From positions 24,455 through 88,454 of the forward strand of contig JAJYDF010000013.1 in NCBI GenBank assembly GCA_021777765.1: DNA of 64,000 bases, in the 5' to 3' direction. The notes under the pieces were generated by a model. It worked only from the letters and a program-made list of their open reading frames with translations. It was not told where the DNA came from and did no database searches. Within the stretch, counting starts at the first letter, position 1; every line of letters begins with the position of its first letter. This DNA is from Pseudomonadota bacterium (GTDB lineage Bacteria; Pseudomonadota; Gammaproteobacteria; DASZBR01). The translations under genes and the position numbers were made by a program. Of this stretch, positions 7,021-16,272 are shown in pieces.

Positions 7021-10000
7021 CTATTTTTAAAAAATTGGAATCATCAAAATCGACTACCACAGAAGGTTTATCCTTTGCTTTTTTTAAGCCAGTATCAAAA
7101 CCACGCTCTTGTAGATATTTCGCAAATGCTCTTGCTTGGTCAGCATCAGCAACTGCCATTGTAAAGAACCGTAATTTATGGCCTACATATTTACCTACCA
7201 ACCGATCTACTGGGAACTTTTTCCATTGTGATTTAGTAATATGCTTATCCCCGAGATCCTGGAAAAAAAGGGATGTATTCGACTCTAATTTTACATCGAG
7301 ATAATCTACATTGTTAATATAAATAGTCTCATTAGAGCGTTTAATTTGCGGCATCGTTAAGCATTCAGCAGCAATATGCTTTTGCAATGGATTGATTTTT
7401 TGGATTGGCACTTTAATATCAGGCATATTTATTATACTTAGCGCATTGAAAAACAACATTTTCCACTCATTAAAATGTTTACGCGTCAAAGAAAGAATTG
7501 AATAAGGAATATATCTCGCTTCTCGTTGTTTATAATTTTGCATACACTGTGTAAGTTTTTCTAACTTGCTGGCTATAACTTGAGGATTACGGCTTTCAGA
7601 TCTAAATCTCTGTTGCACTAATGAAATAACATCCCATGCTAATTCTTTTGATCTATTTAAGTTTTTTATTATTTTCTCTGGGTCAACTGGGTTCCATGGA
7701 TCAATTCTTTGACTGTTACATTGAGCTGTCTCTGTGATTAGTGGCATTAATAAAAGCGCTAAATCGCATTTAGTTTTTGCTTTAATTAATGATTCTTTTC
7801 CATCAATATCTTCTATTCCCCGATATTTCCCCCTTGTAAGATGCACTATACTCTCCTGCACCTTAATTTGTTCATGAAAATTTCCTTGAATAGCGTATGC
7901 ACGACACAACTCATATAATATTCTTATTTTTAATGGATAACCTTTATCTTGCAGCGTTTCACAAAAATGTAAAGCTTTATTCAAATAGTAAATTGCAAAA
8001 TTTTGATTAGACGTTGGCCAATGTTTTCGATCACTTTCATTTATCGGGATAATTATCTTCTGATATTTTTTAAAATCACTTTCATCTGAGTGATTAATTA
8101 TTTTTCCTAAAGTATAAAGAGATACAGCAGTAAGTATAGAAAAATCTTTAGCTAGAGAAAGCTCTTTAAATAATAGCGCTTGTAATACGCCAAATTGAGT
8201 AGGCCTAGAATATTTTAATCGCTTTGCGACTTTATACATTAACCAATCTATTCTAGCTAAAAGTAACGAGCTTTTATTTGGCAATACATCTAATAGCTGC
8301 TTGGCAGCTTTTATATAGTCATATGCTGATTCATAACGACCTAAGCTATAATAAGCGCTACCTAATTCATACATTAATGCTCCCATTTGCTCACTGTCAA
8401 AATGATTTATTGCATATAGGCGTATTTTTTCTAATAAACAGGCATGTTTATCATAACACTGGATTGAATTATATATTATGGCCAGCTGATAAAAAACACG
8501 TATTAATTCTATAGAACCTTTACCATAGATTATTTCAATAAAAGGCTCTAAATCAATAATATCTTTTCGTTCTTGATCACTGATATTTATATTAGTTGAA
8601 ATCAGTTTTAATTTTTGATTAATGAATTGCTCGTATTGATTGGTATCTAATCCTTTATTCTGATATAGATTTAATACACGTTCAATGCATGCTCTTCCTT
8701 TGTCGATTTCGCCAATTTTTGCATATACTGTAATCAGTTCATACAATATCCTTATTATACTTTTTTTAATATGATTAAATTTCAGCCTATAATCTTCTAA
8801 TAGAGAAATAATGTAATTATGTGTATGATCAAAAATATCAGGCTCTTGAGTATACGATGGGCTGCTCAAATTATTTCGTATTTTCTGTATTAATTCATCT
8901 CCTATACCTTGTATTTCACATAGGTTTCCTAAAATTCCGATATTATAAAGTTCAGCAAATAATTGTTGTTTATCATAAGTAATAATTGCATCATAGTAAT
9001 CTAATGCTTTTTCTAGTACGATCATCTTCTTATTATAATTTCGATTAACATCGTGTATTTTAGCAAGATTTAATAATGTTTCACCTATTTCCTCATTGAT
9101 CTCATCTGAATATTGCTTAAATAATTTAAATGCACTTTCAAATGAATCCTGAGCTGCCTGTAAATATCCTAAGTCAGCATAAGCTTTGCCTATATCAATA
9201 AATCCTTGAGCAACCAAACGCCAATTATCAAGTAAAATGATATTATCTATGGCTGACAATCCAACATGTAATAATTTTATGGCCGCTTCTGAATTATTTA
9301 AAATTAAATGAATATTACCCATGAGCAATGATACTTTTAACTTTGATTTAATTACAATTTCATTTACCCTTTGTTTATTTAAAATAGTTACTACTTCACG
9401 ATACAGATTTATAGCCTTAAATAAATTTTGGTCATCAATATTTATTCTTTTACTGCGGTATGTATTTTCATGATGCTCTGAATTAGCAGGGTGAGTTGCT
9501 TTAGATTCTGGATTCATCTTTTTCTTACATTCAATGCTAAATCGCTCCGCATCATCCCTTAATTGTTCATACCGATTTCTAATGATCTTCATTTTCTTTA
9601 GCGCAATTTTTAAGCGAATCATTTCTATTTTATCTGCAACGCCATGACGAAGGTTTTTTCTTGTATATCCTATGCTTTCAATTGCTGCTATGTTTTGATA
9701 AATTCTGCCTAATTTAAGCAATATCTTCGCCTTTATAAGAGGATCACTATCTTCACCCTGCAAGTGCAATAGTCTTTTTAATATTGATTTAGCGCTCAAT
9801 AGCTCAAAATGATATTTATACAATTTTGCTAAATAAAATATTATTGTTTCGAGTTCCTTATTAAATTGACTCTCCTGTTGGTTTTCTATCAATAGAAATT
9901 CATCAAAATATTTTAATAAAATTTCCATCTCGAAGATAACTACTTCTGTAGTCTGCTCAATACATGACATATATTCTGTAATGCTTATCAACATCGTTAA

Positions 10001-13000
10001 TAGAAAGTTGGCATAGTTTGCTGGTAAATTAGCCGATTGGAGAGCATTGACTGGCTTTTCTTTTTGCATTAGCTGGTTTCGCATAACCTCTTTTAAAATA
10101 AGATGCACTCTAAAAGAATATGCTTCATTTCCTTCATAGTTAATCAAATTATAATCAGCTAATTGTTGTAATGACCTGTTCACCAATTCGTTATCTTGCT
10201 CTATCTGTTGTTTAAAATGTTTTTGTAGCCAAAGCTTTAAATATTCTTGGTTCACATATTGTGACCCTGTAAAACAGGAAAAATGCAATATTATTTCAGC
10301 CAAAGAAAATCGCTTTGTTTCTTTATTATCTTGCTGAATCCTTTTTATACTCGCTTCAAAACAAGCAGATACTACTTTACGTGCTAATTCTAGCGAATAT
10401 TGATTATTTGTGCCCATCACATCATTAAATAACTGAGGGTAAAGTTCTAAAAATCTCTCTAAGCTGATTTCATTATTGTTTCTTAAATATCCTCCGATCA
10501 TTTCTAGCGCCAAAGGAAAATAATTCAATTTATCTGCGATTTTAGCGAGATTTTTATGTTTATCTTCTTTTCTCCCGCTTTTCGATATCAGCAAATCGAT
10601 AGCCTCTTGCTCATTCAGCTGTTTGACATCAATAAGTTTAATATCCTCACGTTGCCATGTATTTTTACGGGTAGTTATAATAATATGACCTCCCACAATC
10701 TTACCATTTTGCTGTGGTAAATATTTCTCAATGAGGTCTTCATCTTGCAGGTCTTCTAATACTATCAGCCAATTTGGATTTTCTTTCAAAAATTGTATGA
10801 CACGTTCAATTAACCTTACGTCGTCATTCATATTCAATAACTTACCTAACTTTACTAAATCTTGTGTTAAAGATTTTTCTGTTGAAGCATTTATCCATAT
10901 TTTAAATATATATTTTTGACTCTCTTCATAGAGATAAGTCAGTGCAAGATGACTTTTGCCTATACCGCCCATTCCTCTACAAACTACAATGTTAGATTTG
11001 GTATTCGTATCAGTATCTGTGATGCAATTTTCAAGCTGATTCAATAAAGTTCTACGTTTGATTGAATTTTTAGGTAATGCAGGAACATTAAAATAACCTT
11101 TACTTAATTGATATAAATGATGCTGAAAAACGGATTGCAAATTAAATATCAATGCTTTAGTGATCCACATATTATCTTTTATAACTGATTGATATGATGA
11201 TATTAGTGCAGAAGAGCCCAGTATATAAATCTCTCTATCTTTCTCTCGAAGAATTGTACAATTTTTATGAGCTTGAATGTTGATATCTTTTTTACATTTA
11301 GATTCATTTTGCCTTTTTTTATAATCAATGCCTTTTTTGAGAACTGCATCATGGAAATCCTTACCACTTTTATTTTTATCTTTACCTACAGCAATCTCAT
11401 CATTCAATGGGTTCTCATAGACATCTTTTAAATACGCAAATTTTTCTTCAAAATAATAGGCCGCTTTGCCAGTGTCTAAAAATCCATCCCAAAAGGTTAT
11501 TCTGATATTAATTCTAATTTCTGAGCTCGTTATACTTAATAATTCAGAAATAATGACACGAACGGCTTTTTTTACCCAGTCTTCACCCATCTTCTTAAAT
11601 TTTAATTTAGAACCGCTTCGTTGCTCTTCATTTTCTGCAGAGTTATAAGCTTGCAAAGTATCTGCCACAAGAATATTGATAGACCATTCTCCTTTTAATG
11701 AATCTAAATATCCTTTTCGTTTCTCTTCGGCCATACTAATTATTGTTGAGTGTTTTTCTTGCATTATTAATGCTCTACAACTCAGAATTATATTTTTGAA
11801 TAGCGCTATAGTGGCTTTAAATTTATTCCCTTCATGATAGGGTCGTCCTATGCTAATTAAAAAAATCAAATTTTTCACTTTTGCCTGCAGTAATTCTTTA
11901 AGCAGTATTTGGTTGATAATTCGGGCTTGTTGATTTTTGTCTTCATTATTAGCATTTTGGTCATTCCCTTGTTCTTGTTCGTGTATATTTACGCCTAACC
12001 ATTTCACTTCATAAATAGCATCGAGTTTTTTATTCACATTATATTTTTGATTTATTTCCGTATTCTCATCAAAATAGTTTAAAACAGTTCTTCCCTCAAT
12101 AAATGCTTTTTCTTCTCCACCAGGATAGACAATAAAAACAGGTGGTTTTTGTTGACTATTTTTATAAGTAGCTGGCAAAGGTGACACACCTAAACCGTGA
12201 GCCACACAACTCATTAATAACACTGTTTCTTCTAAAATATAATCTCGCTGAAAATTCGTTAACTTTTTTTGACAATCATCTCTTTCTAAGTTAAATGCTT
12301 GCGGGCCAACAACTTTAAGAGCCGCTTGCGCAGATAATATAGAAGGGACTTGTAAAGTGAGTAATGTTATTTCTAATCCCACACGTAGACATTCACAAGA
12401 AAGGGGTTTTTGTTCATTATCAATCAGTGTGATAATAGTCGGAACAGTAGCTAATTCCAATTTAGAAGTTTCATCAATAATTCTTAAATTCTCATTTTGA
12501 AAGTCAACGCGAATCAGCCTGTTAGTCTCATGATCTTTAATCAGCACATGACCTTTATTAAAGCCATGCGTTATATCTCTTTTTATATCTATAATTCTGC
12601 CTGACAAAATTAATTCAACCGGACCATAACCAGTTTGTTTTAATTTATAATTATTAATATTTGATAATGTATTTTTATTAATAGACTTTAATTCTTTGCC
12701 AATCATTTTTGCAACTGTAAATGACATAGGCACACAATATTGTTTAACTTCTCTTCCACTTAATGGTAAATAAGCCAGCGTTACAATACCGCCCATTTCT
12801 ATGGTTTTTTGTCGCGCTTCCTTTTCTAATTGTGATAAATTGTTTGCACGAATAACATGGCATTCTTTCCCATTGGATAATACAGCTATGCAATTTTGAA
12901 TTTTTCCATAAATATGAGGAGTAATCATTTGTAATTCAGGAAATGCTCTCCCCATATAATCGCCATCAACGATGGCTTTATTAATTAATGCTGAAATATA

Positions 13001-15133
13001 AAGCGGATATAACCCATTCATACCACCAATTTCAAATGGGATTAAATAATCTATCTGCTGTCCCAATTCTTTTTCCATTGTTTTAATTGCGTTAATACTT
13101 TCCTCATTGGAAGGTATTTTTTCAGTTAATATTGTAGGAGCTCCCATGACACCTATTGCAACAATGAGAGATTCGTCAGATAACTCATTAGGCTGTAATA
13201 GTTTTATTTTATGTTTTTTCTTAATCATGTCCCTATTGAGCAATTCACACATTTTGGTATCACCACCACCACCAGAACCTAAAAACCCACAACCTAAAGC
13301 CATATCAATAATATCCATTTCTGTCAGTTCTTTGCTTGCCGGCGGCTGAGCGTCTGTTGTGAGTAATAGATCAGTATTTACTTGATGCTGAGAAAATGAT
13401 TTTGGCTGAGAATTAATATTATTTGTATAATTAGTAGATAAATTTAAAGAAGATGGAACGGATTGTGCTTTATCCTGTACTTTATTATTGTTTAAATTAA
13501 CCACATTTTTTCTTTGAATATCTCCTATCACTTTTATTGTGAGATTAGTTGAATTACCGGGTAAATAATTTATAGGTGCCTCAACTACTTCCTGGATAAT
13601 TAATGAGCTTGGCTCAGCACCTTTTTCAATAGCAATCTTTCTTGCATTTTGCTCTGCTATTTCCAGTGCTTTCTTTCTGGAAATTGCTGCTGGATCTGTT
13701 GATGAAGCATACTGATAAATGCCATGATAACAACCGCTTACTTTACCAAATGCAGCACCGATAGCATTTGCATAATTTGCATGGGAAGGAATTATGATTT
13801 GATTTATGTGTGTTTTGAGTAGATTAAATAACTTTTCTTTATCAAATAAAAAAGCGCCACCACCCACTAGCACTAATGGTATTTGTCCATTACTTTCAAT
13901 ATAAGGCAACATGCCCTTAACAATTGCGGCTAACTTTTGATGCATTATTTCATCTATTTTATCGATATTTGATTGCGGTATGTTTTTTAATAATGAATTG
14001 TTTCCTAATTGCAATCTGCCTTTTGCAACTGCTATATCGGTAAGGGTAAGAACATTACCACCAAAAATAATTGCTTTTGATTGTAATTCAAATCCTATAG
14101 AATTCGGCCCTATTTGAATATCAACCTTTCCATTTATAGTAATAACGCTGCCGCCACCTAATCCATAAGATCGTGTTAAAGGCGCAGGAAAACTACACCT
14201 TATTCCTTCCACTTCATTTCCTATTTTTATTTCATGCCCCGCTTCTAAGGGAAAACCCTTTTTTATTATGCCAACATCTGCAGATGTGCCACCAATATCA
14301 ATCACAATAGCATCGCTCACTTCTGACAGTAATGCAGCTCCTCTCATGCTATTGCTTTGCCCTGAACAATACGTCGTAATTGGAAAAATAGATTGCGGAT
14401 TTTCAATAGTGCCATTATTTAAACTAAAAAATAATGCAGCATGATTAAGATGTAAATTACTGATAGCCAGTTTAATGGCCTCATGAAATTGATTAAAATG
14501 GTCTGTCAGAATAGCATTTAACACCGCTGCATTTTCACGCAGTAACAAATTCATACCACCAATTTCATGAGACAATGTGATATTTAATTTAGGATTTATC
14601 TTTTTTAGAATTTGATAAGCTTCTTTTTCATGCGCTGAGTTAACATTTGCAAATACACTGGTGATTGCAACAGTACCGATATTATGATCTTTTGTATACT
14701 GAGCAATCTCCATTAAACGTTTAACATCTAATGGCGATATTTCAATACCATTATATTCATGGCCACCAAATAAAATTTCCTTTGCATTTATTACCTTATT
14801 TTTTAATGTATTAGGCCAATCAAATAACGGTTCAGCAGCCGTTGTGGCCGGCTTACCAAAACGCAACAGTATGACAGAGTTCATATTTTGCGCTTGTAAT
14901 ACAGAGTTAATAAAATGTGTCGTTCCTATAATAATTGCAGCAATTTTATCGGCTTTATATTGTGATTCTTGTATTAATTTTTTAAAGGCTGTAATGATAC
15001 ACTCGGTTATACTACTAGTCGTTTGCACTTTAATTGTTGCAATTGTTTTATCATTTTCCAACAAAACTGCGTCAGTATGAGTTCCTCCTACATCAATACC
15101 TATTCTTACAAAAGATTCATTAAAATGTCTCAT
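7004..15133 (-). CDS. hydantoinase A/oxoprolinase-like + DUF917 + STAND (NB-ARC/TPR) fusion protein
   Basis: A single frame of about 2709 residues. From the N-terminus: a hydantoinase/oxoprolinase pair (about 1-490; RIGIDVGGTHTDAV, DIGGTSADVG, GLGGGS); a linker rich in Ser, Gln and Asn; a DUF917 domain (about 600-945; GSGGGGDT near 620), a family that usually sits beside hydantoinases; an unrecognised domain (about 960-1345) shared with the neighbouring STAND protein; an NB-ARC ATPase (about 1370-1680; P-loop GMGGIGKS near 1390, WLIVLEDL, HIIITTRK, PLALEMIGG); a helical/TPR superstructure (about 1700-2480; e.g. AYADLGYLQAAQDSFESAF); and a 70-residue C-terminal module. The longest frame starts at a TTG at 15178; I chose the ATG at 15133 because AAGGAGGG stands just before it. 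It follows a PAS-LuxR gene on the same strand. Known families: hydantoinases cleave cyclic amides with ATP; STAND ATPases are ligand-triggered switches. The combination is the surprise; the fused function is unknown. Confidence 0.82.
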   Translation of the reverse strand: MRHFNESFVRIGIDVGGTHTDAVLLENDKTIATIKVQTTSSITECIITAFKKLIQESQYKADKIAAIIIGTTHFINSVLQAQNMNSVILLRFGKPATTAAEPLFDWPNTLKNKVINAKEILFGGHEYNGIEISPLDVKRLMEIAQYTKDHNIGTVAITSVFANVNSAHEKEAYQILKKINPKLNITLSHEIGGMNLLLRENAAVLNAILTDHFNQFHEAIKLAISNLHLNHAALFFSLNNGTIENPQSIFPITTYCSGQSNSMRGAALLSEVSDAIVIDIGGTSADVGIIKKGFPLEAGHEIKIGNEVEGIRCSFPAPLTRSYGLGGGSVITINGKVDIQIGPNSIGFELQSKAIIFGGNVLTLTDIAVAKGRLQLGNNSLLKNIPQSNIDKIDEIMHQKLAAIVKGMLPYIESNGQIPLVLVGGGAFLFDKEKLFNLLKTHINQIIIPSHANYANAIGAAFGKVSGCYHGIYQYASSTDPAAISRKKALEIAEQNARKIAIEKGAEPSSLIIQEVVEAPINYLPGNSTNLTIKVIGDIQRKNVVNLNNNKVQDKAQSVPSSLNLSTNYTNNINSQPKSFSQHQVNTDLLLTTDAQPPASKELTEMDIIDMALGCGFLGSGGGGDTKMCELLNRDMIKKKHKIKLLQPNELSDESLIVAIGVMGAPTILTEKIPSNEESINAIKTMEKELGQQIDYLIPFEIGGMNGLYPLYISALINKAIVDGDYMGRAFPELQMITPHIYGKIQNCIAVLSNGKECHVIRANNLSQLEKEARQKTIEMGGIVTLAYLPLSGREVKQYCVPMSFTVAKMIGKELKSINKNTLSNINNYKLKQTGYGPVELILSGRIIDIKRDITHGFNKGHVLIKDHETNRLIRVDFQNENLRIIDETSKLELATVPTIITLIDNEQKPLSCECLRVGLEITLLTLQVPSILSAQAALKVVGPQAFNLERDDCQKKLTNFQRDYILEETVLLMSCVAHGLGVSPLPATYKNSQQKPPVFIVYPGGEEKAFIEGRTVLNYFDENTEINQKYNVNKKLDAIYEVKWLGVNIHEQEQGNDQNANNEDKNQQARIINQILLKELLQAKVKNLIFLISIGRPYHEGNKFKATIALFKNIILSCRALIMQEKHSTIISMAEEKRKGYLDSLKGEWSINILVADTLQAYNSAENEEQRSGSKLKFKKMGEDWVKKAVRVIISELLSITSSEIRINIRITFWDGFLDTGKAAYYFEEKFAYLKDVYENPLNDEIAVGKDKNKSGKDFHDAVLKKGIDYKKRQNESKCKKDINIQAHKNCTILREKDREIYILGSSALISSYQSVIKDNMWITKALIFNLQSVFQHHLYQLSKGYFNVPALPKNSIKRRTLLNQLENCITDTDTNTKSNIVVCRGMGGIGKSHLALTYLYEESQKYIFKIWINASTEKSLTQDLVKLGKLLNMNDDVRLIERVIQFLKENPNWLIVLEDLQDEDLIEKYLPQQNGKIVGGHIIITTRKNTWQREDIKLIDVKQLNEQEAIDLLISKSGRKEDKHKNLAKIADKLNYFPLALEMIGGYLRNNNEISLERFLELYPQLFNDVMGTNNQYSLELARKVVSACFEASIKRIQQDNKETKRFSLAEIILHFSCFTGSQYVNQEYLKLWLQKHFKQQIEQDNELVNRSLQQLADYNLINYEGNEAYSFRVHLILKEVMRNQLMQKEKPVNALQSANLPANYANFLLTMLISITEYMSCIEQTTEVVIFEMEILLKYFDEFLLIENQQESQFNKELETIIFYLAKLYKYHFELLSAKSILKRLLHLQGEDSDPLIKAKILLKLGRIYQNIAAIESIGYTRKNLRHGVADKIEMIRLKIALKKMKIIRNRYEQLRDDAERFSIECKKKMNPESKATHPANSEHHENTYRSKRINIDDQNLFKAINLYREVVTILNKQRVNEIVIKSKLKVSLLMGNIHLILNNSEAAIKLLHVGLSAIDNIILLDNWRLVAQGFIDIGKAYADLGYLQAAQDSFESAFKLFKQYSDEINEEIGETLLNLAKIHDVNRNYNKKMIVLEKALDYYDAIITYDKQQLFAELYNIGILGNLCEIQGIGDELIQKIRNNLSSPSYTQEPDIFDHTHNYIISLLEDYRLKFNHIKKSIIRILYELITVYAKIGEIDKGRACIERVLNLYQNKGLDTNQYEQFINQKLKLISTNINISDQERKDIIDLEPFIEIIYGKGSIELIRVFYQLAIIYNSIQCYDKHACLLEKIRLYAINHFDSEQMGALMYELGSAYYSLGRYESAYDYIKAAKQLLDVLPNKSSLLLARIDWLMYKVAKRLKYSRPTQFGVLQALLFKELSLAKDFSILTAVSLYTLGKIINHSDESDFKKYQKIIIPINESDRKHWPTSNQNFAIYYLNKALHFCETLQDKGYPLKIRILYELCRAYAIQGNFHEQIKVQESIVHLTRGKYRGIEDIDGKESLIKAKTKCDLALLLMPLITETAQCNSQRIDPWNPVDPEKIIKNLNRSKELAWDVISLVQQRFRSESRNPQVIASKLEKLTQCMQNYKQREARYIPYSILSLTRKHFNEWKMLFFNALSIINMPDIKVPIQKINPLQKHIAAECLTMPQIKRSNETIYINNVDYLDVKLESNTSLFFQDLGDKHITKSQWKKFPVDRLVGKYVGHKLRFFTMAVADADQARAFAKYLQERGFDTGLKKAKDKPSVVVDFDDSNFLKIASSYP

Positions 15134-15163
15134 AACCCTCCTTGAGGCCATATTGTTTTTATT

Positions 15164-15190
15164 ATTATCTAATAACAATTATTAGATAAT
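15164..15190. promoter_or_regulatory. 12-bp perfect dyad upstream of the hydantoinase-STAND gene
   Basis: Arms ATTATCTAATAA (15164-15175) and TTATTAGATAAT (15179-15190) are perfectly complementary around a 3-base centre. The dyad lies about 30 bases before the chosen ATG at 15133, where an operator could overlap the transcript start or leader. It is almost pure A/T, so it is a poor terminator. A related string, TAGATAATTC, recurs near 16170 upstream of the PAS-LuxR gene, which hints at shared control. Function is inferred. Confidence 0.4.
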
Positions 15191-15310
15191 TCAATTCAGT
15201 TGGAATTAAAAAGTTTTTAACAAAAACAGAGAAGAAATAATGTCATAGCAATGTTTTTATATTATCTTTATTATTTTATTATTATTTAATTCAATGCTAA
15301 ATTGATGTGC

Positions 15311-16057
15311 TTAGCTACAACCATCTGATACATATAATACATTCGATATATTCTGCTGAAATATGTTTCGTGGAATATAATTTAACAAGCCTTCATTGAG
15401 ACAATATTCTATTATTTCCGATTTATGTGAACATCCTAATTTATTCTTGATTTTTTCTAAATATGTTTCGACTGTTCGTGGTGAGATATCAAGGCAACGA
15501 CCAATTTGCTTAATGGTATTTCCACGTAATAAATAAAAAATACAATCAGACTCTCTTTCTGTTAATTGTTTTTTATGCGTGGTCGACCCAATAGAATAAC
15601 TTCGCTCTGCACTTATAGCCATTGCATTATATTTTCTTTCTGAATGAATCAATGAGGCACAAAATTCTCTTAACGCTTGTGAGTGTAGTTCTGTACAGAG
15701 ACAAATGGTGCCTACAATTTCGCCTTGTTCACGATACGGTGTTTTTTTTGTGAGTAATATTTTGGTATCGCCATATGCATACTTATGGATATCTAGCATC
15801 GTCAGCTCTTGGCCAGTTCTATACACCAATTGATCTTGCTGAATCATTTGTGGCGCGCTTTCTGAAGCTTGGCAACGCATACCATAAGCATCAAGGCCTA
15901 TTATTTCTTCTTCATGAGCGTAACCAAACAATTTAGCGGTGTAGTCATTCGAATAGATAAAACGTGAATCCTTATCCATTACCACAATTAAGCCAGGTAT
16001 TTGACGTAACAAATTGATATAAAAATTAGCGCTTTTAGGATTAGGGTAGCTTTCCAT
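15311..16057 (-). CDS. PAS-domain LuxR-type transcriptional regulator
   Basis: A 248-residue protein. Residues about 12-125 form a PAS sensor domain (IPGLIVVMDKDSRFIYSN, then a FGYAHEEEIIG segment). Residues about 178-235 form a LuxR/GerE helix-turn-helix (LTERESDCIFYLLRGNTIKQ, ISPRTVETYLEKIKNKLG), with the conserved LTxRE, GxxxKxI and SxRTVExY elements. There is no receiver domain and no membrane segment, so it should be a cytoplasmic one-component regulator that binds a small ligand or cofactor in the PAS pocket. The start is supported by an AAGGAAT site seven bases upstream. It sits between the two STAND genes, 177 bases before the hydantoinase-STAND gene and 215 bases after its paralogue, and is a plausible regulator of this block. 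Confidence 0.9.
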   Translation of the reverse strand: MESYPNPKSANFYINLLRQIPGLIVVMDKDSRFIYSNDYTAKLFGYAHEEEIIGLDAYGMRCQASESAPQMIQQDQLVYRTGQELTMLDIHKYAYGDTKILLTKKTPYREQGEIVGTICLCTELHSQALREFCASLIHSERKYNAMAISAERSYSIGSTTHKKQLTERESDCIFYLLRGNTIKQIGRCLDISPRTVETYLEKIKNKLGCSHKSEIIEYCLNEGLLNYIPRNIFQQNISNVLYVSDGCS

Positions 16058-16272
16058 ATCTTATTCCTTGTAATGATAAGAATGCATTGACTAAATGGGT
16101 AGTTTTAGGGGGATTATTCTAGCACATCTTTAATTATCTTAATCCGTGAAAATCGCGGTATCCACTAATAGATAATTCTGATTGTTTCTCGTTCTTAATA
16201 AGTATTATGCACAAAGATTTCATTCTAAAACAGAAGCCGTTTGAAGTAAGTATGTATGTCTATCAATAGCTA

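Noticed and set aside
14844..15080. Frames opposite the hydantoinase domain and similar antisense frames throughout the giant genes
   Set aside because: They are shadows of strongly supported coding sequence on the other strand and lack ribosome binding sites.
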